Shown: piece after piece, positions 34,311-47,300 of the stretch | Layout: each line of letters starts with the position of its first letter | Position numbering within the stretch: the first letter of the stretch is position 1 | Assembly: GCA_033439685.1 (NCBI GenBank) | Contig: JAUEDM010000006.1 | Coordinates: 2,790,001-2,854,000, forward strand | Direction of reading: 5' to 3' | Origin: Apodospora peruviana | Lineage: Eukaryota > Ascomycota > Sordariomycetes > Sordariales > Lasiosphaeriaceae | DNA: 64,000 nt | The notes under the pieces: generated by a model | Seen by the model: the letters and a program-made list of their open reading frames with translations, nothing else | Databases searched by the model: none | Told to the model about the DNA's origin: nothing | Program-made: the position numbers and the translations under genes

Positions 34311-35295
34311 AATCAATCCTTAATCAGGCAGAGTCCACGGATGGCTGTTGTATAAAGTTGGAATGAACTCATTGGCTAGTTGGTGGGGGGGTTTTTATTT
34401 ATTTCTGTGTTATTGTCGGGATCAACCGGTCTATTTGTAGTTGGCTGGCTGGCTAGTTGATATATTATTACCTTTTTCTTCAATGTCTCTTTATGTTTTT
34501 GATGGGGAATGAAGGGGTTTTGGTTTTATGTCTCCTTTTCCTTCCTCGGTCACCAGCAGCGGCGGGATAGACACCCCCTATTTTTTGGGTAGTACCTTAG
34601 TTGGAAATACTACACAACAACTCTTTTTATACATATCTTTGGCTTATTACTTCGTATTCTATTTAGACTTGTCCGCTTAAGAAAAACAGAAAATCATGTT
34701 TTAACCCCAGGGACCTATCTTCATATACGTAGCTAAATGTGTAATGAAGACTACTGGGAGGTGAATTGATATGTTAGATGTTACTTATGTCTGTACTGTA
34801 TACTTGCGTGATATCAACCAAAAAAATAAACAAACCAGATAATAAACCAGAAAGTAGAGAGAGCATCAATGTATCGTCTATTTGTTCGTTTGTCTGCTCT
34901 TAATCCCAAAAAGTCCCCAAAAATCTCAACTCCCCGAGCCAGCTGCCAGTATGTATCAGAGATACCCATGTAGGTACCTAGGTAGATGCGCCTGGTTTTT
35001 TGCTTGCTTGCTTGTTTTCAACGCCACCCATCCATGATCTATCCATTCATTTCACCATCCAACAAATTGATAGCAATAAAGTCGGGCAGAGGAAGCTGTG
35101 CTGGGTAAATTCCAAAAAACCCAAACCAAAAAAAGGATGTCATGATTCAGCTGCTGCCACCACCATCGCCACCACCAAAAGGACAAGACCATGTTGCTCT
35201 TTTGGATCAGGTCTCGGGGGTATATTGTGGGTAACGTAGGTGCGTAGGTAGGTAGGTGACATAGACGGCCCGCTATCGGTAGGAGATAGATATCA
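34311..35295. other. Convergent intergenic region
   Basis: It is AT-rich, with 3' flanks of two converging genes. It contains TAGGTACCTAGGTAG near 34971-34986 and GTAGGTAGGTAGGTG near 35245-35259. No gene is supported. Confidence 0.6.
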
Positions 35296-35802
35296 TTATT
35301 TAGTTTCCTTTGCCTCCTTCTCCTCCTTCTCCTTGGCGTCCTTCTCCTCCTTCGCCAGCTTTTTCGCTGCTGCTGCTTTCGCCGCGGCTACTTTTGCTGC
35401 TTCTTCTTCGGCCTTCTTGGCGTCCGCTGAAAACGACAACGTAAGCCCCAGAAAGTTCAAATAGTAAGAGGCGTGTGTTTGTAGCTACATACCAGCTGCT
35501 TGCTTCAGGCGCATCTTCTCGGCTGCGGCTTCCTTATCACGGGCCAACTCGCTTCCGCTCTTTTGGTTCCCTTTTTTCTAAGAAGACAGACGGGCCAGAG
35601 CGTTAGCGCACAAGGCTGAACAAGTTCGCTACTTTTCTTTTCTTTTGTCTTTCGGATCCTTCCACATGTTGACCCCTCTGTCCCTCAACGTCCTTCCGAT
35701 GACCTCTTCCTCCTCTTTCTGTCATTGGACCGAGCTTACCTGGGCAGCCAACTTCTTCTGATTAGCCTCGCGGGCCTTGTCGCGCTGGTTTCCACGAGCC
35801 AT
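35296..35802 (-). CDS. SERF/4F5 family small basic protein with Lys/Glu/Ala-rich tail
   Basis: Three minus-strand exons, 35802-35740, 35577-35493 and 35426-35296, give 92 residues. The N-terminus MARGNQRDKAREANQKK is the conserved 4F5 signature, almost identical to animal SERF1/2 (MARGNQR). The second exon continues the family region (KKGNQKSGSELARDKE). The third exon is a roughly 40-residue Ala/Lys/Glu helix, probably a single charged helix or coiled coil, longer than in the roughly 60-residue animal proteins. SERF proteins bind nucleic acids and modify amyloid assembly in animals and yeast; the fungal role is inferred by family only. The promoter side (35.95-35.99 kb) has a run of CG dinucleotides. 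Confidence 0.88.
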
Positions 35803-38497
35803 TGTGTATGTGGTGTCTGGTTGGTCGGTTGGTTTGGTATTTGGGTATCGCTCCCTTTCCCTTCTGTAAGGTGCAGCAGACGCTAATCTTTCGCGCGGGT
35901 AATGACCAAAATAGTGCGCGGTTATCGATCGCGACAAGTTCGATAGAGCAAGACAATGGGAGGCCGAAACACGCGCGCGCGCGCAAAATGACAAAGGAAA
36001 AATGGCGAGAGATCCGAGAGAGCGCGTGTGTTCGGTAGGGTTGATAACGGCGACTGCGTTTATTTTCTTAGGTTGAAGTGACTGGTCGGCGGCGAAAGTG
36101 GAGGGAAATTTGACGAGCGATCGAGAGGGTGAGAGGGTCAGCCTGGACAGCTCGGGAGTTTATTTTGGACCAACCTGGACAATGTGTCAGGTGGAGTTTG
36201 CCCGCCAAGGCTGTGCCTCCCAGCAAACGGGTTCAAGGCTTCTGGGCACTTCGATTCACGATTGCAAGGGAGGGGGTGTCCCACTGCTGGGTCACCACGC
36301 GGCGGGAAGCACCGAGAGGCGCACTAAGACCTTCTGAGGCGAGGCAGCTCAGCCAATCAAGTTTTTCAGCTTTGCGATCACCGATTTGCAGGCAGCGTGA
36401 CAGCCTTTTGGGCTGTCCGGGACGTCGTCCACCCGACTTTTGGCATCGGCAGTGAAAGAGAGTTTGGGCATGATCAATGACTCCTCCTGTCTTTCAATCC
36501 CAAGGCACTGGAACTACGGGACTTCTCAGATTCTCAGCGTTTAACTATAAACTGATTTGATGAGGCATTAGGATCTCGGCAGCTAGGTAGTTGATCTCAG
36601 TAGAGCACACGGGTCACGGTGCAGAGTGAAGCTCTAACGGGGATGTCGAGAAAGGTAAGTATATGGTTCCCCTTCCTTGATACCGGGTCTCAACTTCTGG
36701 TTTCCGTTGATACTATACAGCAGAATCCCGGATCGCAGGACTTAAACGTACGATTTTATGTTGACGGACAAAATGCTCCCGGCTGTCTATGGAATCAACA
36801 CCAATATCTACCGCAACTACGAGGAGCCATGGACTGTCGTTAGAAGGCTGTCGGAGCCTCACAGCAACATCTTGGGTTCCAGGTTCGGAAATGTTCTAGA
36901 TACTCGAAGAAGATTTAACCGCATAATATCTAGTGTTCAGAACCCCTATGATGGGCCTGCCGGTCGATCATAGAGCTGCCTTGTGATGCGATGCGATACG
37001 ACCCGACTGCTTCTTTCCAGGAACTCGGAAGGTAGTACTCCACAATGGGGCATCACTGACTCACTTGACGTCGAAAACTTAAGTGTAGAATGCTGTTGTT
37101 GGCGCCTCGAGGCCAAAATAAGAGTTGGGCACCCTATAATGAATTGCCGACAAGAATAGATCCAAGTGTGACACCCTCGTGAGTATTCATGATTGAAAGG
37201 AAAGCGGCCGGCCTTCTTTCAGGACACAGGATTTTGAAATGCGGTTCCCCCCGATGAGGATGGAGGGGGATCAATTGGGCAAATCGCCCAAAGCGGATGT
37301 GGGGGAGGCTAAATAGACCTGAAACCGACCTGGGAGGTTACTGGCCAATCGACGCGGTGGACACGCTCGGCCCTGAAGATGCCATTGCCGCGTCGCAGCT
37401 CAACCCCAGAGTCATCTCGTCTGCACCTTCCGGGGACATCTTGGTTCGTCTGGAAGAAACGACGGCCAAACCATTGGACGAAATTGGTCCACAGCTCTCT
37501 GTTATGCGCTGAGAGAGTCGACGACGTCCACTGGCTGCTCATTGACTGCAGACTGAACCATGGATCGCTCGTCTGCGCGCTGCCGAACACCACGCGAGGA
37601 TTCGTCTATTCCGAATTTGCCCCCCATCGCATCGACGCGGCCGATCGTCCGGGGAAGCCATTCGGATGCTAGAGCCAGAGGAGCGAATTCCCATGTGGAC
37701 ACCACCACCACCCCCGCGTTAGGTAAGGTTCTGTTGGACTTCTGGTTGGAGACCGGCTCAAGTCCACGACATCCCTTTGATGAAACGGGGACAGTCTCTT
37801 CCCATCTGCTGTCCTGGCGTGACAGTGCTTTGCGCGCCTAAAGCTTCATTGGCCAGAAGGGCATCGAAACCGAGTTGTTCAATGCGAAACAGCCGCGAGA
37901 GACTGCCGTGAACCACTTCTTTGTTCCCTGGCCCCTGGCTCCAACATGCCATGTTGGAGCACCTCGTCTGTCTGCCCCGGTTCTGTTCGAGGTATGAGTC
38001 CTATTCTCGGCAGACACTAAAAGTGATTGTTCTTTGAGTAAAGAATGTTTAAAAGGGCCAGGTCGCCACTCACCTCACATCGAGCTGTTCCCTTAGGTCT
38101 TGATCAGGCCCTTTATCCACGTGGAACTCTTTTGTGCTTGGGAACAATGAGAGTGGATCACTAATTGACATATTGTTTCCTATTGTTCGACCGTCCTGCC
38201 CTATCTGCCTGCTCACTTTCTCTTGACTGCCCACACTGTTAAACACATCTAATTCTTCTCCTTCGTCTCCCTTCTCTATAATAAACATTACTCGACATCT
38301 GCTAGCCAGATCTGCAATCCCATCCCCTCAGCACTGCAGGCAGCCTTCCTTTTGCTAATAACTACTACTTTCGCTGTAAGTTCGCTTTCGACCACACCCA
38401 TCTCACGTCTACGATCGTGTAGCTAACCAAACCCGCCACCTTAGACGAATATCACTTTCACTCTCGTTCTCCCGATACCACTTGAAACATCTTCACG
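35803..38497. other. Divergent intergenic region of about 2.7 kb
   Basis: It contains the promoters of the SERF gene and the membrane protein gene. A CG-dinucleotide run sits near 35.97 kb. Frames at 36619-36973 and 37297-37841 have no recognised domains. A likely 5' UTR intron is at 38376-38444. Confidence 0.5.
38376..38444 (+). other. Probable 5' UTR intron
   Basis: Donor GTAAGT at 38376, branch GCTAACC near 38422 and acceptor CCTTAG at 38444 make a 69-base intron of the local type. It lies 54 bases before the ATG at 38498, in the leader of the four-span protein gene. Confidence 0.6.
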
Positions 38498-39352
38498 ATG
38501 TTCACCCTTAGCGAAAACTCAAAGGTTCTCGGCTCCGGCCATCTGATCCTCAACGCCCTTCGGGCTTTCAACATCATCGGTCTCGGTGTCGTTATGGTCG
38601 CAAGCTGGGCAATGATCGTCATCTCCGGCCTGACCGGAAAGTTCTTTTTCTTCGACACCGTCTCCCACTTCTTCGCTTTTGGCGTCTCAGTCTTCCTCGT
38701 CATCTCAGAGCTCAACCTCTTCAAGGGCTACTTTGAGAGAAACTGGCCAGTACTGAGCGCGACTCACACGCTTGCATGGCTCGGCCTCGCCATGATCATT
38801 ATCGGCTGCCAGATCCTCGGCGACCTCGTCAAGCCAGCGTACACGCTTAACAATCTTGGGCTGGCAATGTGGCGCCTTGTCCTTTCGGCCGGTATCCTCT
38901 CCATCACCTTCGGTGTTTTCAACGTCATCGCCTCCATTATCTTCCGCGGGGAAGGCATCAGCACCCGCCAGATCCGTAGCGATGGCCGTCTCGCGGCGCC
39001 AGTTGGCAATGGCAAGGACGGTTACTATGACAACTATTCTCAGGCTAGCTATGGCAGCCGCGACGACTACTCCCACCGAAGCAACACTCTGCCCCAAGAG
39101 AAGGAGCACGTTTCGGCCACTCGGCGATTCACTAGGATGCTCAACGTTAAGAACTTGCGCAAGTCTAGGATTCAGATCAGCAAGCCATTCAACCCTGTCT
39201 CGCAAACAGCCGACATTGAGCGCGGCGACGATGATCATCTCAACGACCGTCAAAGCCCCATCATGCCGGCGATTCAACGGCCCCCGACGGCGTTACACCC
39301 TGCGTTTACCGGAGGAAGCCGGTATAGCGAGGCGCACATGGACCGTTTCTAA
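38498..39352 (+). CDS. Four-span fungal membrane protein, function unknown (DUF7598-like)
   Basis: A single exon encodes 284 residues. Four hydrophobic segments lie at about 16-45, 48-72, 88-108 and 117-146: NIIGLGVVMVASWAMIVISG, FFAFGVSVFLVISELNLF, AWLGLAMIIIGCQILGDL and LVLSAGILSITFGVFNVIA. The remaining 135 residues form a hydrophilic cytosolic tail rich in Tyr, Ser, Arg and Asp. The architecture and the opening segment (LGSGHLILNALRAFNIIGLG) match what I recall of an uncharacterised fungal family, but that assignment is from memory and not certain. No enzymatic motif is visible. A four-span tetraspan-like or claudin-like organiser is possible; no function should be assumed. Confidence 0.85.
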   Translation: MFTLSENSKVLGSGHLILNALRAFNIIGLGVVMVASWAMIVISGLTGKFFFFDTVSHFFAFGVSVFLVISELNLFKGYFERNWPVLSATHTLAWLGLAMIIIGCQILGDLVKPAYTLNNLGLAMWRLVLSAGILSITFGVFNVIASIIFRGEGISTRQIRSDGRLAAPVGNGKDGYYDNYSQASYGSRDDYSHRSNTLPQEKEHVSATRRFTRMLNVKNLRKSRIQISKPFNPVSQTADIERGDDDHLNDRQSPIMPAIQRPPTALHPAFTGGSRYSEAHMDRF

Positions 39353-40520
39353 ACGGCAAACCAAAATGAAAAATAAAGATCTATCATTCCACATGGCTTC
39401 GGTGGGTGTGGGAAAGGGTCATGGTAAGCGGCGCTTTTTCTTGGGACTACCGTATGGTACTGGGGTTAAAAGGCGTCACGGAAGACACATAAATGTGCAT
39501 ATTTGTTGGTTTACTTTAATGACGAGACACGTCTCGCTCACGCACTCTCTTTTTCATACTACTTGATACCATCTCTCTCTAATTAATCTGCATCCATCCA
39601 CAGCCCGTCTTTTTTTATGCCCGTGTCGTGATCTCTGTGATATCAGATGAAAGCCTAGAGACCTGGTCGCTTCACCTGCGAGTTTCCGTCGTTACGTTTT
39701 TCCTTGTCTGCACAGTGCCCAATTATTCAACACTCAGCACGGTCACTGTGCATCATTCGGCCAGATCCGTGTGCAAACTGCCACAAAATCCGGTCTCCAC
39801 ATTTTATGGCTCGTGCGCTTTCTTGTTGCTCCGCATTTGTGATTGGGACCAACTCAAGCGAACTGCTGATTGCGCACCTGAACTTTTCCAACCTCAATGC
39901 TTCAATCCGTGATCACGACAACCAACGACGACACCGCACTCGGCACTTGCTGGGACAGCGCCGCGGTCTATAACATCTGCGATAGGACCTGCTACCAACT
40001 AAGTTACTCCCCACCTTTGCCGAAATCCCGGTGACAAGGCATTCATTCTCCAGCCGACGAGCTCCATTCACTTCGCCCTCACATTCTAGCCCAGCCGCCT
40101 TCTTCGTCATCAATCGAAGCCCGCCATTTAATCAGTGAGTGAATAGAAGGATCTTTTGAATGGTGCCTTTTGCGTGAATCGGCTGTCGCACCAAAGGGAA
40201 AGGCAGGCAGAGGAGGATTAAGCCTGGGGAATACACACGGCCACCACAATAATACATGGGCTGGGATTTGGGAAGCAACTCACTTGCTATTGTCCCCTCA
40301 CATAAATAGAGAAGGGAAACGCACGTGCACGATCGTCGGTGTCTTTTTCTTGAGCGACGTGGATACTTAGACCTCGTCCTTTTGCCAACATTTATTTCAC
40401 GATACACTCGAGTCCCTACCTGGTAGTCTTCGGGCCTCCACGATTGACCTCGCCCGCTTTTGACCCTCTACTCCCTAACTACCGCTTATTGTGGTCTCGA
40501 AACCACCGCTCGACATAACC
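39353..40520. other. Intergenic region
   Basis: It holds the 3' flank of the four-span gene and the promoter of PCF11. The frames at 39628-39973 and 40170-40370 show no domain. Nothing else is recognised. Confidence 0.55.
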
Positions 40521-43332
40521 ATGGCGGATGATGTCGCAGAAGATTATCGGCAGGCCTTGGAGGACCTGCAAATGAACTCGCGCCTCGAGATTTCCACCCT
40601 GACCAATATTGCGCGCGAGAATGCCGATCACGGCCTTGCCATCGCCGAAGTTCTCACAGCACACATTAAGAAAGTATGTCGCTCGATGCTTGGGCAAGAC
40701 TGGGTACTTGACTCGTGGATCGATAAACCCGAGTTCTAAAGATGACTTGCCCGGCATATACAAGCACCCCGATCCCCTTGAAGACCAGAGCCGAGTGCTA
40801 ACCTCCCATTAGGTACCACCAGCGCGGACTTTACCGGCCCTCTATGTCCTTGACTCGGTCGTGAAGAATGTCCCGACGCCGTATGGTCTCTATTTCGGGC
40901 CCAAACTGTACTCGATATTCATGGGCGCATACACCAAAGTGGACAACGCGACCCGGCGCAAGATGGACGAGATGCTCAAGACCTGGAAAGAGCCAGTCCC
41001 CGGTTCCATATCGACGAAGCCAGTTTTTCCGCCAGAGTTTGTGCGGCCGATCGAGAATGCGCTGATGGCCGCAAGGAACGTCGCCTTTGCTGCTCAGCAG
41101 AATAGCTTCCAGGGGCAGCAACAGCTACTCCGCCGAGGCCCGCCCAGCGCTCCTCCGAATCGAGACACACCGACGCCTCCTAATGTAAGGCCCTCATCTT
41201 ATCAATCCGGGCTACTCGGCCAGCAACCATTCCCCGGACCGCCTAATGGGCAAAACCCACCAGACGCATACCCTATGCGACCTCACAACGTATGTCTTCC
41301 TGCCTTTGTTTCCGGTTACTGTTCTTGTTTGCTAACATCTTCTACAGGGCCCACCTCGTCCAGTTACACAACCGCCTCCTTCAGCAGCTGGACTCCCTCA
41401 CTATCCCCAACAGCCAGCACCGCGGGAAGTCTACGGTGCCCTTCCACAGCAGCAACAGCCAGGAATAATCATAGACAAGCTGAGAGATGATATCCAGCAG
41501 CTGATCGTGGTGGAGAGGGCAGAATTTGCGCGGGATCCACATGATACTAGTAAACAGACAAGACTGCTGGCGTTGCTGGACCTGCAGACTTTAATCCAGA
41601 GACCAGACGTGCCTCGGGATCAGTTGATGCTTGTTAGAGACAGAGTTGCTGAACTTGCCGTAAACATGCGGGCAGCGCCGCCACAGCAGCCGCCTGTAGT
41701 CCATCATCATGTTGCTGGTACATTATCCTATACTCCAACCCCTACACCTCCGGTTGCGCTGCCGCCTCACGTACCAGGGCCCCAAGTAACAATAGCACGA
41801 CCTTCGTCTGCTCAGGCGGTGGCGGTGGCAGCAAGACCGCCTTCCGCTGCTGGTGCTGCGGCGCCGAATTTGTCTATTGACTCTCTCTTTGGACAAGGGG
41901 CTCTCGCTACGTTGCTCGGTGGAATACAGCGGAATGCTTCTACACCAACTCAGGCTGCTCCTGCTCCTGTTGCTGCTGTTTCCTCTGCATCTTCTACGCC
42001 ACAACCACCAGTTAATGTTCCTCTCCCTCCTCCAGCAGTGATGCCAAAAGCGGCGATACCTGCTGTTGCTGCTGTTCCTGCACGGACAACTCCTCCGCAG
42101 ACGCAGGCGGCAGCTGAACCACCTGCGAAACCGGCACCGGCTACTGTTGCACTCGCGTCGAGTCCTGGAGCGTTGCTGGCCATGTTGAGGCAATCTGGTC
42201 TGTTGGGCGGCGGTAGTGCTGGAGTGGCGCCGGCTACGGTACCACCCGTGCCTAGGCCACTACCGGTGCCTGTTGTCGATATCGGTCCGTTCAGTCGGGC
42301 TGCTCTTAAGCAGTGAGTTTTATTATCTTTCTTATACCTTGTTTGTTTTCTCCTTTCTCTTGCGCATATATGTATACGCCAATCCCATAAACAATGAGCA
42401 CGGGGGAAGACATATACATGGATATCTGTGTCTCTATATATATCAAAGCCCCCCTGAGATGTATCTTGTCGACTTATTTATGGTGGACCCTTGGCTTATG
42501 ATGAAACAAAACCAATCTAGATACCGACCCTGGGGAATCTCTCGTCTCCACGATGACCTCGGGCCGCCGTGCACCCAGTGCGGGAGACGATTCCGCAACG
42601 ACGACGCGGGCCGCCGCAAAAAGACGGCGCACATGGACTGGCACTTTCGCGTGCACCAGCGCATCGCCGAAGCAGAAAAACGGGGCCAGCATCGGAGTTG
42701 GTATGTTGGTGAAGATGTAAGTCTCCTTCTGTCCACCCAACCAGAAGCATGATGTACTAATAACTCATAACAGGATTGGATCAAATCCCGCGAGGCAATC
42801 GACGTCGACTATGTTGCCCCGGACCAGAGCGGGGGGGACGGTTCTGTTACAGGTGATGATGGCGATGGCGAACTAGACTACGGACAGCCGTCGTCAAGAA
42901 GACAGGCTGTGTCAGGTGGTTCAGCAAGCAACAAAAAGAAGATACAGTATATACCCGTGCCGGACGACTCGTCGCGCGTCAACAATATATGTCCCATCTG
43001 TCAGGAGCAATTCGAGATGAAGTGGCTTGACGAAGCGCAGGAGTGGGTGTGGATGGATGCGATTCGGGTCGGGGATGGACGGGTGTATCATGCTACTTGC
43101 CATCGGGAGGCTACCGGTGGCGATGGGAATGGTAATCCTGGGTATGCAACTGGTGGGAATGTGTTGGGGAAGAGGAAAGCTGAGGTATGTTTTGTTTGAC
43201 CTCTTTTCAGTCATTATCACTGGTTTTTTTTTTGGTGTATGAGTGTGTGTGTGTGCTAATCTGTGACGGTTATAGGATGATTTCCCTCCGGAAGCGTTGC
43301 GAGGTAAACTAAAGATGGAATCGGGGTATTAA
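40521..43332 (+). CDS. PCF11: Pcf11, cleavage/polyadenylation factor IA subunit
   Basis: Six exons, 40521-40673, 40813-41289, 41348-42312, 42521-42716, 42774-43184 and 43276-43332, give 752 residues. Residues 1 to about 135 are the CTD-interacting domain, with ALYVLDSVVKNVPTPYG. A long Pro/Gln/Ala-rich central region follows, including a helical IIIDKLRDDIQQLI segment. The C-terminus holds two zinc-finger-like motifs around the Clp1-binding region: CTQCGRRF...HMDWHFRVH and CPICQEQF...H with a following CH. The start at 40521 (ACCATGG) is preferred over an upstream in-frame GTG. In known species Pcf11 binds the Ser2-phosphorylated RNA polymerase II tail and links 3'-end cleavage to termination. 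All intron phases check, and the first zinc finger exists only after intron 3 (42313-42520) is removed. Confidence 0.95.
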
Positions 43333-44328
43333 ATACCTGTTGATATTTTGGAAGGGGAGATGTGGGGGATGAAATGGACATATGCCTTTTATTTTCCTTT
43401 GGCCAGCTTTGCCCATGACGTCTCTTTCTAGGAGTTTGAAAGAAGGGTGGGAAAACAAAAACCAAACATTAGCAACCTGCTTTCAAACTCTGCTTGCATT
43501 GTTATGGCGCATATCATTTACTACCTAGTTACTAGTAAGAAGGAAAAGATGGAGGATAAAACAAGGAAATTTGGAAGGGAGGTGCGAATTCCGTTAATCA
43601 TTTATCTACATACAAACCAAATATATTTGACTCGCTTCTTAACGAGATACCGACATACTAACCTGACTGGTACTCACTTCTTCTTCTTCGGGTGTCTAGA
43701 TCGATGCCGGCCTGGCAGAGTAGGGACCTAATTATATGTTTTACCGTGACTATTTACTTGTTCATAGGTTACTGACCTCTCTCAAATACCCATTTGTATA
43801 CACATCATTTTGTATGATTTTCTTGATCCATTTTCCCACACGATGAGCGTTGCGGGTTGTTGAGGGTTCGTTTGCAGTGTCTCCCAAACAATGGAAGCTT
43901 CATTTTATGGAAAGGATTTTGGATGGTAATGATATAGATCTGGACCCTGGATCCGTTCCTCCATTACGAGTAATAAGCTGTTTTTTTCAAACGGGTTTCC
44001 ATTATCCTGTAATTACAATTTCAAGGTATTTCTTCAAATTGAGGTCGGTTTCCACACATAAAACGGCCCAGGTGGCCCAAGCTCCCAACTTTGTTTGCCA
44101 GGGGGGTTTTTGATCCCTGCTCATGCATTGGCGCCTTGACCCCTGTCATTGGCCCATTAATTCAGCTGCCAGCCCGCAACCAGTGTTTGCTTTGCCAACT
44201 CCAAAAAAAGCAGCGACGAGGAAAAGCATCAAAAGCCGATTTGTCTCGCCAGTGCTGCGACAGCAAAACACACATACGCGTGCACCTATATCTACGACGA
44301 CGCGAAATTTCGGCCGATTACTCCCAAT
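43333..44328. other. Intergenic region
   Basis: It is AT-rich 3' flank of PCF11 up to about 43.8 kb, then the promoter and leader of the nucleoporin gene. No gene is seen. Confidence 0.6.
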
Positions 44329-47300
44329 ATGTCTCTCTTCGGCGGCGCTCTCGGCCAGACCACCGTGGGCGGAGGCGGTCTATTCGGCGGCGCGTCAAAT
44401 AACCAGCAGCAGCAGCAGCAGACGACATCAGGAGCGAGCCCATTTGGCTCTTTGCTGGGCGGAGGCGGGCAACAAGCAGCGAAACCATCGTTGTTGGGAG
44501 GCTCCATCTTGGGCGGCGGATCCAACACCACACAGCCAGCAACGACGACCGGCGGCGGTGGCTTGTTCGGCAACTTGAATGCATCCACGGCAGCACCTGC
44601 TCGGCCTTCCCTCTTTGCGGCGACGAACGCCCCCGCGGGGACTTCTACTTTAGGCGGCAGCACGTTTGGCGCGACAACGAATGCGCCGCAAAACAACAGC
44701 CTGTTTGGCGCGACCACGACCGGAAACCCGACTGGGCTTAATCAGAGCCAAGCGCAAGCGAACCCCCAGGCGACCGGCGCATATTTTGATAGCCTGCTCG
44801 CCAAGAACAAGAAGCAAGCAGAGGGCGAGACCGCGATGGGCGAGCTTCCGAGTCTGCAGCTCGGCCTGGGAGACCTTCGTCAGCGACTGAAGAAGCTTGG
44901 TCCCGGCGCTGGGGGCCGTCCTGTAGATGGTCGGGCGCATTACTTCCTCGCTGCCTCGGGTGTCGACCCAGGTGCTGCTGTCAAGGATCTGGGTGCTTTC
45001 GGCTTGCAGGCAAGGGCTGAGCGACCGCAGGGCTGGCCTGCCAACGAGGTGGACGTGGAAACATATCTGTCTAATTTGCAGACGAAGACGACACTGAGCA
45101 TGATTGCCGACGGGTTGGAACGCTCCGTCCGGGATTTTGACAGCTTCTTGGAGGATAATGTCACGATGGAGTGGGAAGCTCAACGGAAGCGCATCTACCA
45201 GCACTTTGGGATCAAGCCGAGAGAAGACACCGACCGCGCATCGAGCGTGCCACCCGGCCGAGAAGCGCAGGGAGGATTTGGACGCTCCCGGCGCAAGGCC
45301 AGCCAGGCCACCACGGCGCAGCGGTCGACACAAAAGGCTAGCACGTTCGGGAGGTCCGCTATGCAGCGATCAGTCCTCGGCACGCCGAGCCGGATCGGCG
45401 CTCACGCCCCCGAGTTCTCGGATGTCGAGGCCAACAAGGATGCAGTTGGATCCCTCAACGGCGTGGCTTCGATGGACGACCGTTTCGTTCGGGAAAAGCA
45501 GGGCAAGCTGGCCGAGCAGGTTCGCATTTTCAATGATGCCCGGCAACGAGGCGAGCGTATTTACGCCTTTGGCGATTTTGCGGCTGTAGAAAATCCATCA
45601 GTGAACCGCCATACGCCGCATGTCATCGAGGCATATCGCGCAATGATGGAGATTGTGGGAGAGCATCCGGAGCAGGAGGAAGCGCCCAAGGAGCGACAAT
45701 TTGCCGCCATGTACGCCGATCCCAATGCTCAGTCTCCAAACGCTGTGGCGATGCGGACACGGATCCTCAAGGGCGCCAACCGGTTCCTGGAGAAGCAGTT
45801 CTACAACGAGGTCAACTCGCAGATCGCCAAGTACCCTCAAGACGCGAATCTCGGTGGCCGGCCCGATGTCGTGAGCAAGATCAAGGCGTATATCCGTCTC
45901 CGCCAGGCACGGAAGACGTTGCACCCTGACGGTATCGAGCTCCAGCAGGCCAATGGCGACTACATCTGGGCCGTCGTTTTCTACTTGCTGCGCGGCGGCT
46001 TCGTGACCGAGGCGGCACAGTACGTCAACAACAACCAGAACCACTTCCGTAGCATCGACCGCACCTTTTCTGGCTACATCAATAGCTACGCCTCGAGCGA
46101 AGACCATCGCCTGAAGCGCCAGATGCAGGACCGGTGCACAAGCGAGTACAACCAGCGCCTGCGCAATGCGCCGGAGAACTCGATCGACCCCTACCGAATG
46201 GCCTGTTATAAGATTATCGGCCGGTGCGACGTGGGCAACCGCAGCTTGGACGGACTCTTGACCGACGTTAGTGACTGGATTTGGCTCCAGTTCAACCTGG
46301 CCCGTGAGAGCGATCGCGCCACGGAGCTCGCCGCCGAGTCCTACGGCCTCAGCGAACTGCAGTCGAGCATTCGCGAGATCGGGCTGAAGCACTTCCCGAA
46401 GACGCCTACCGAAGATAACAACGGGCAGTTTGGCATGTTCTTCTACCTGCAGGTGCTGTCGGGTATGTTTGAGCACGCGATTGCCTACCTCTACCCATTC
46501 TCTTATGTCGACGCGGTGCATTTCTCTATCGCGCTGACATACTACGGCTTGCTCCGGCCCGCGGACGCCCACTCGTCCGGTAACGAGCTGCTGTCGCACG
46601 ACACCCGCGGCAGACCACAGATCAACTTTGGCCGGATACTGGGCTACTACACGCGCGACTTCCGCGCCGCGAATGCCGCCGCAGCCGTCGACTATCTCGT
46701 GCTGATCTGCCTGAATGCGGACGACGCAGGCGGCCCGCAGCAGGCGGCACTCTGCCACGAGGCGCTGCGCGAGCTCGTCCTCGAGACGCGCGAGTTCAGC
46801 AAGCTGATTGGCGACATCAAGCCGGATGGACATCGGATCAAGGGCACCATCGAGGAGCGCGGGTCGTTGATCGCGCTCGGGCAGGAGCAGGATTTCATCC
46901 GCGCCATCACGCTCCAGGCGGCCAGCTTTGCGGACGACAACGGCCGCACTACTGATGCGGTCTTGCTGTACCATCTGGCGGGCGACTACGACACGGTTGT
47001 GTCGATCGTGAGCAGGGCTCTCAGCGAGGCGATTTCGCTCGAGATCGGCGAGGATCCGATGCGTCTTGTGCCGGTCAAGCCACGTGTCGACGGTAGTGAC
47101 GCTGCGGCGCAGCCGGGCAGTAGTTTGAGCCTGGCGGCGATTGATGATCCCGTCGAACTGGCCAAGACGATGATGACGATGTACGAGCATGATTACATGT
47201 TTTGGAAGAAGATTCGCGAACCGAACCGGGTTGCGTGCACGGTGCTGTTGCAGATGAGTGATATCAAGATGCTTGTGGAGGCGGGCAAGTGGCCGGAGTG

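Noticed and set aside
41723..42193. Minus-strand Ser/Arg/Cys-rich frame
   Set aside because: Antisense shadow of the Pro/Ala-rich part of PCF11.
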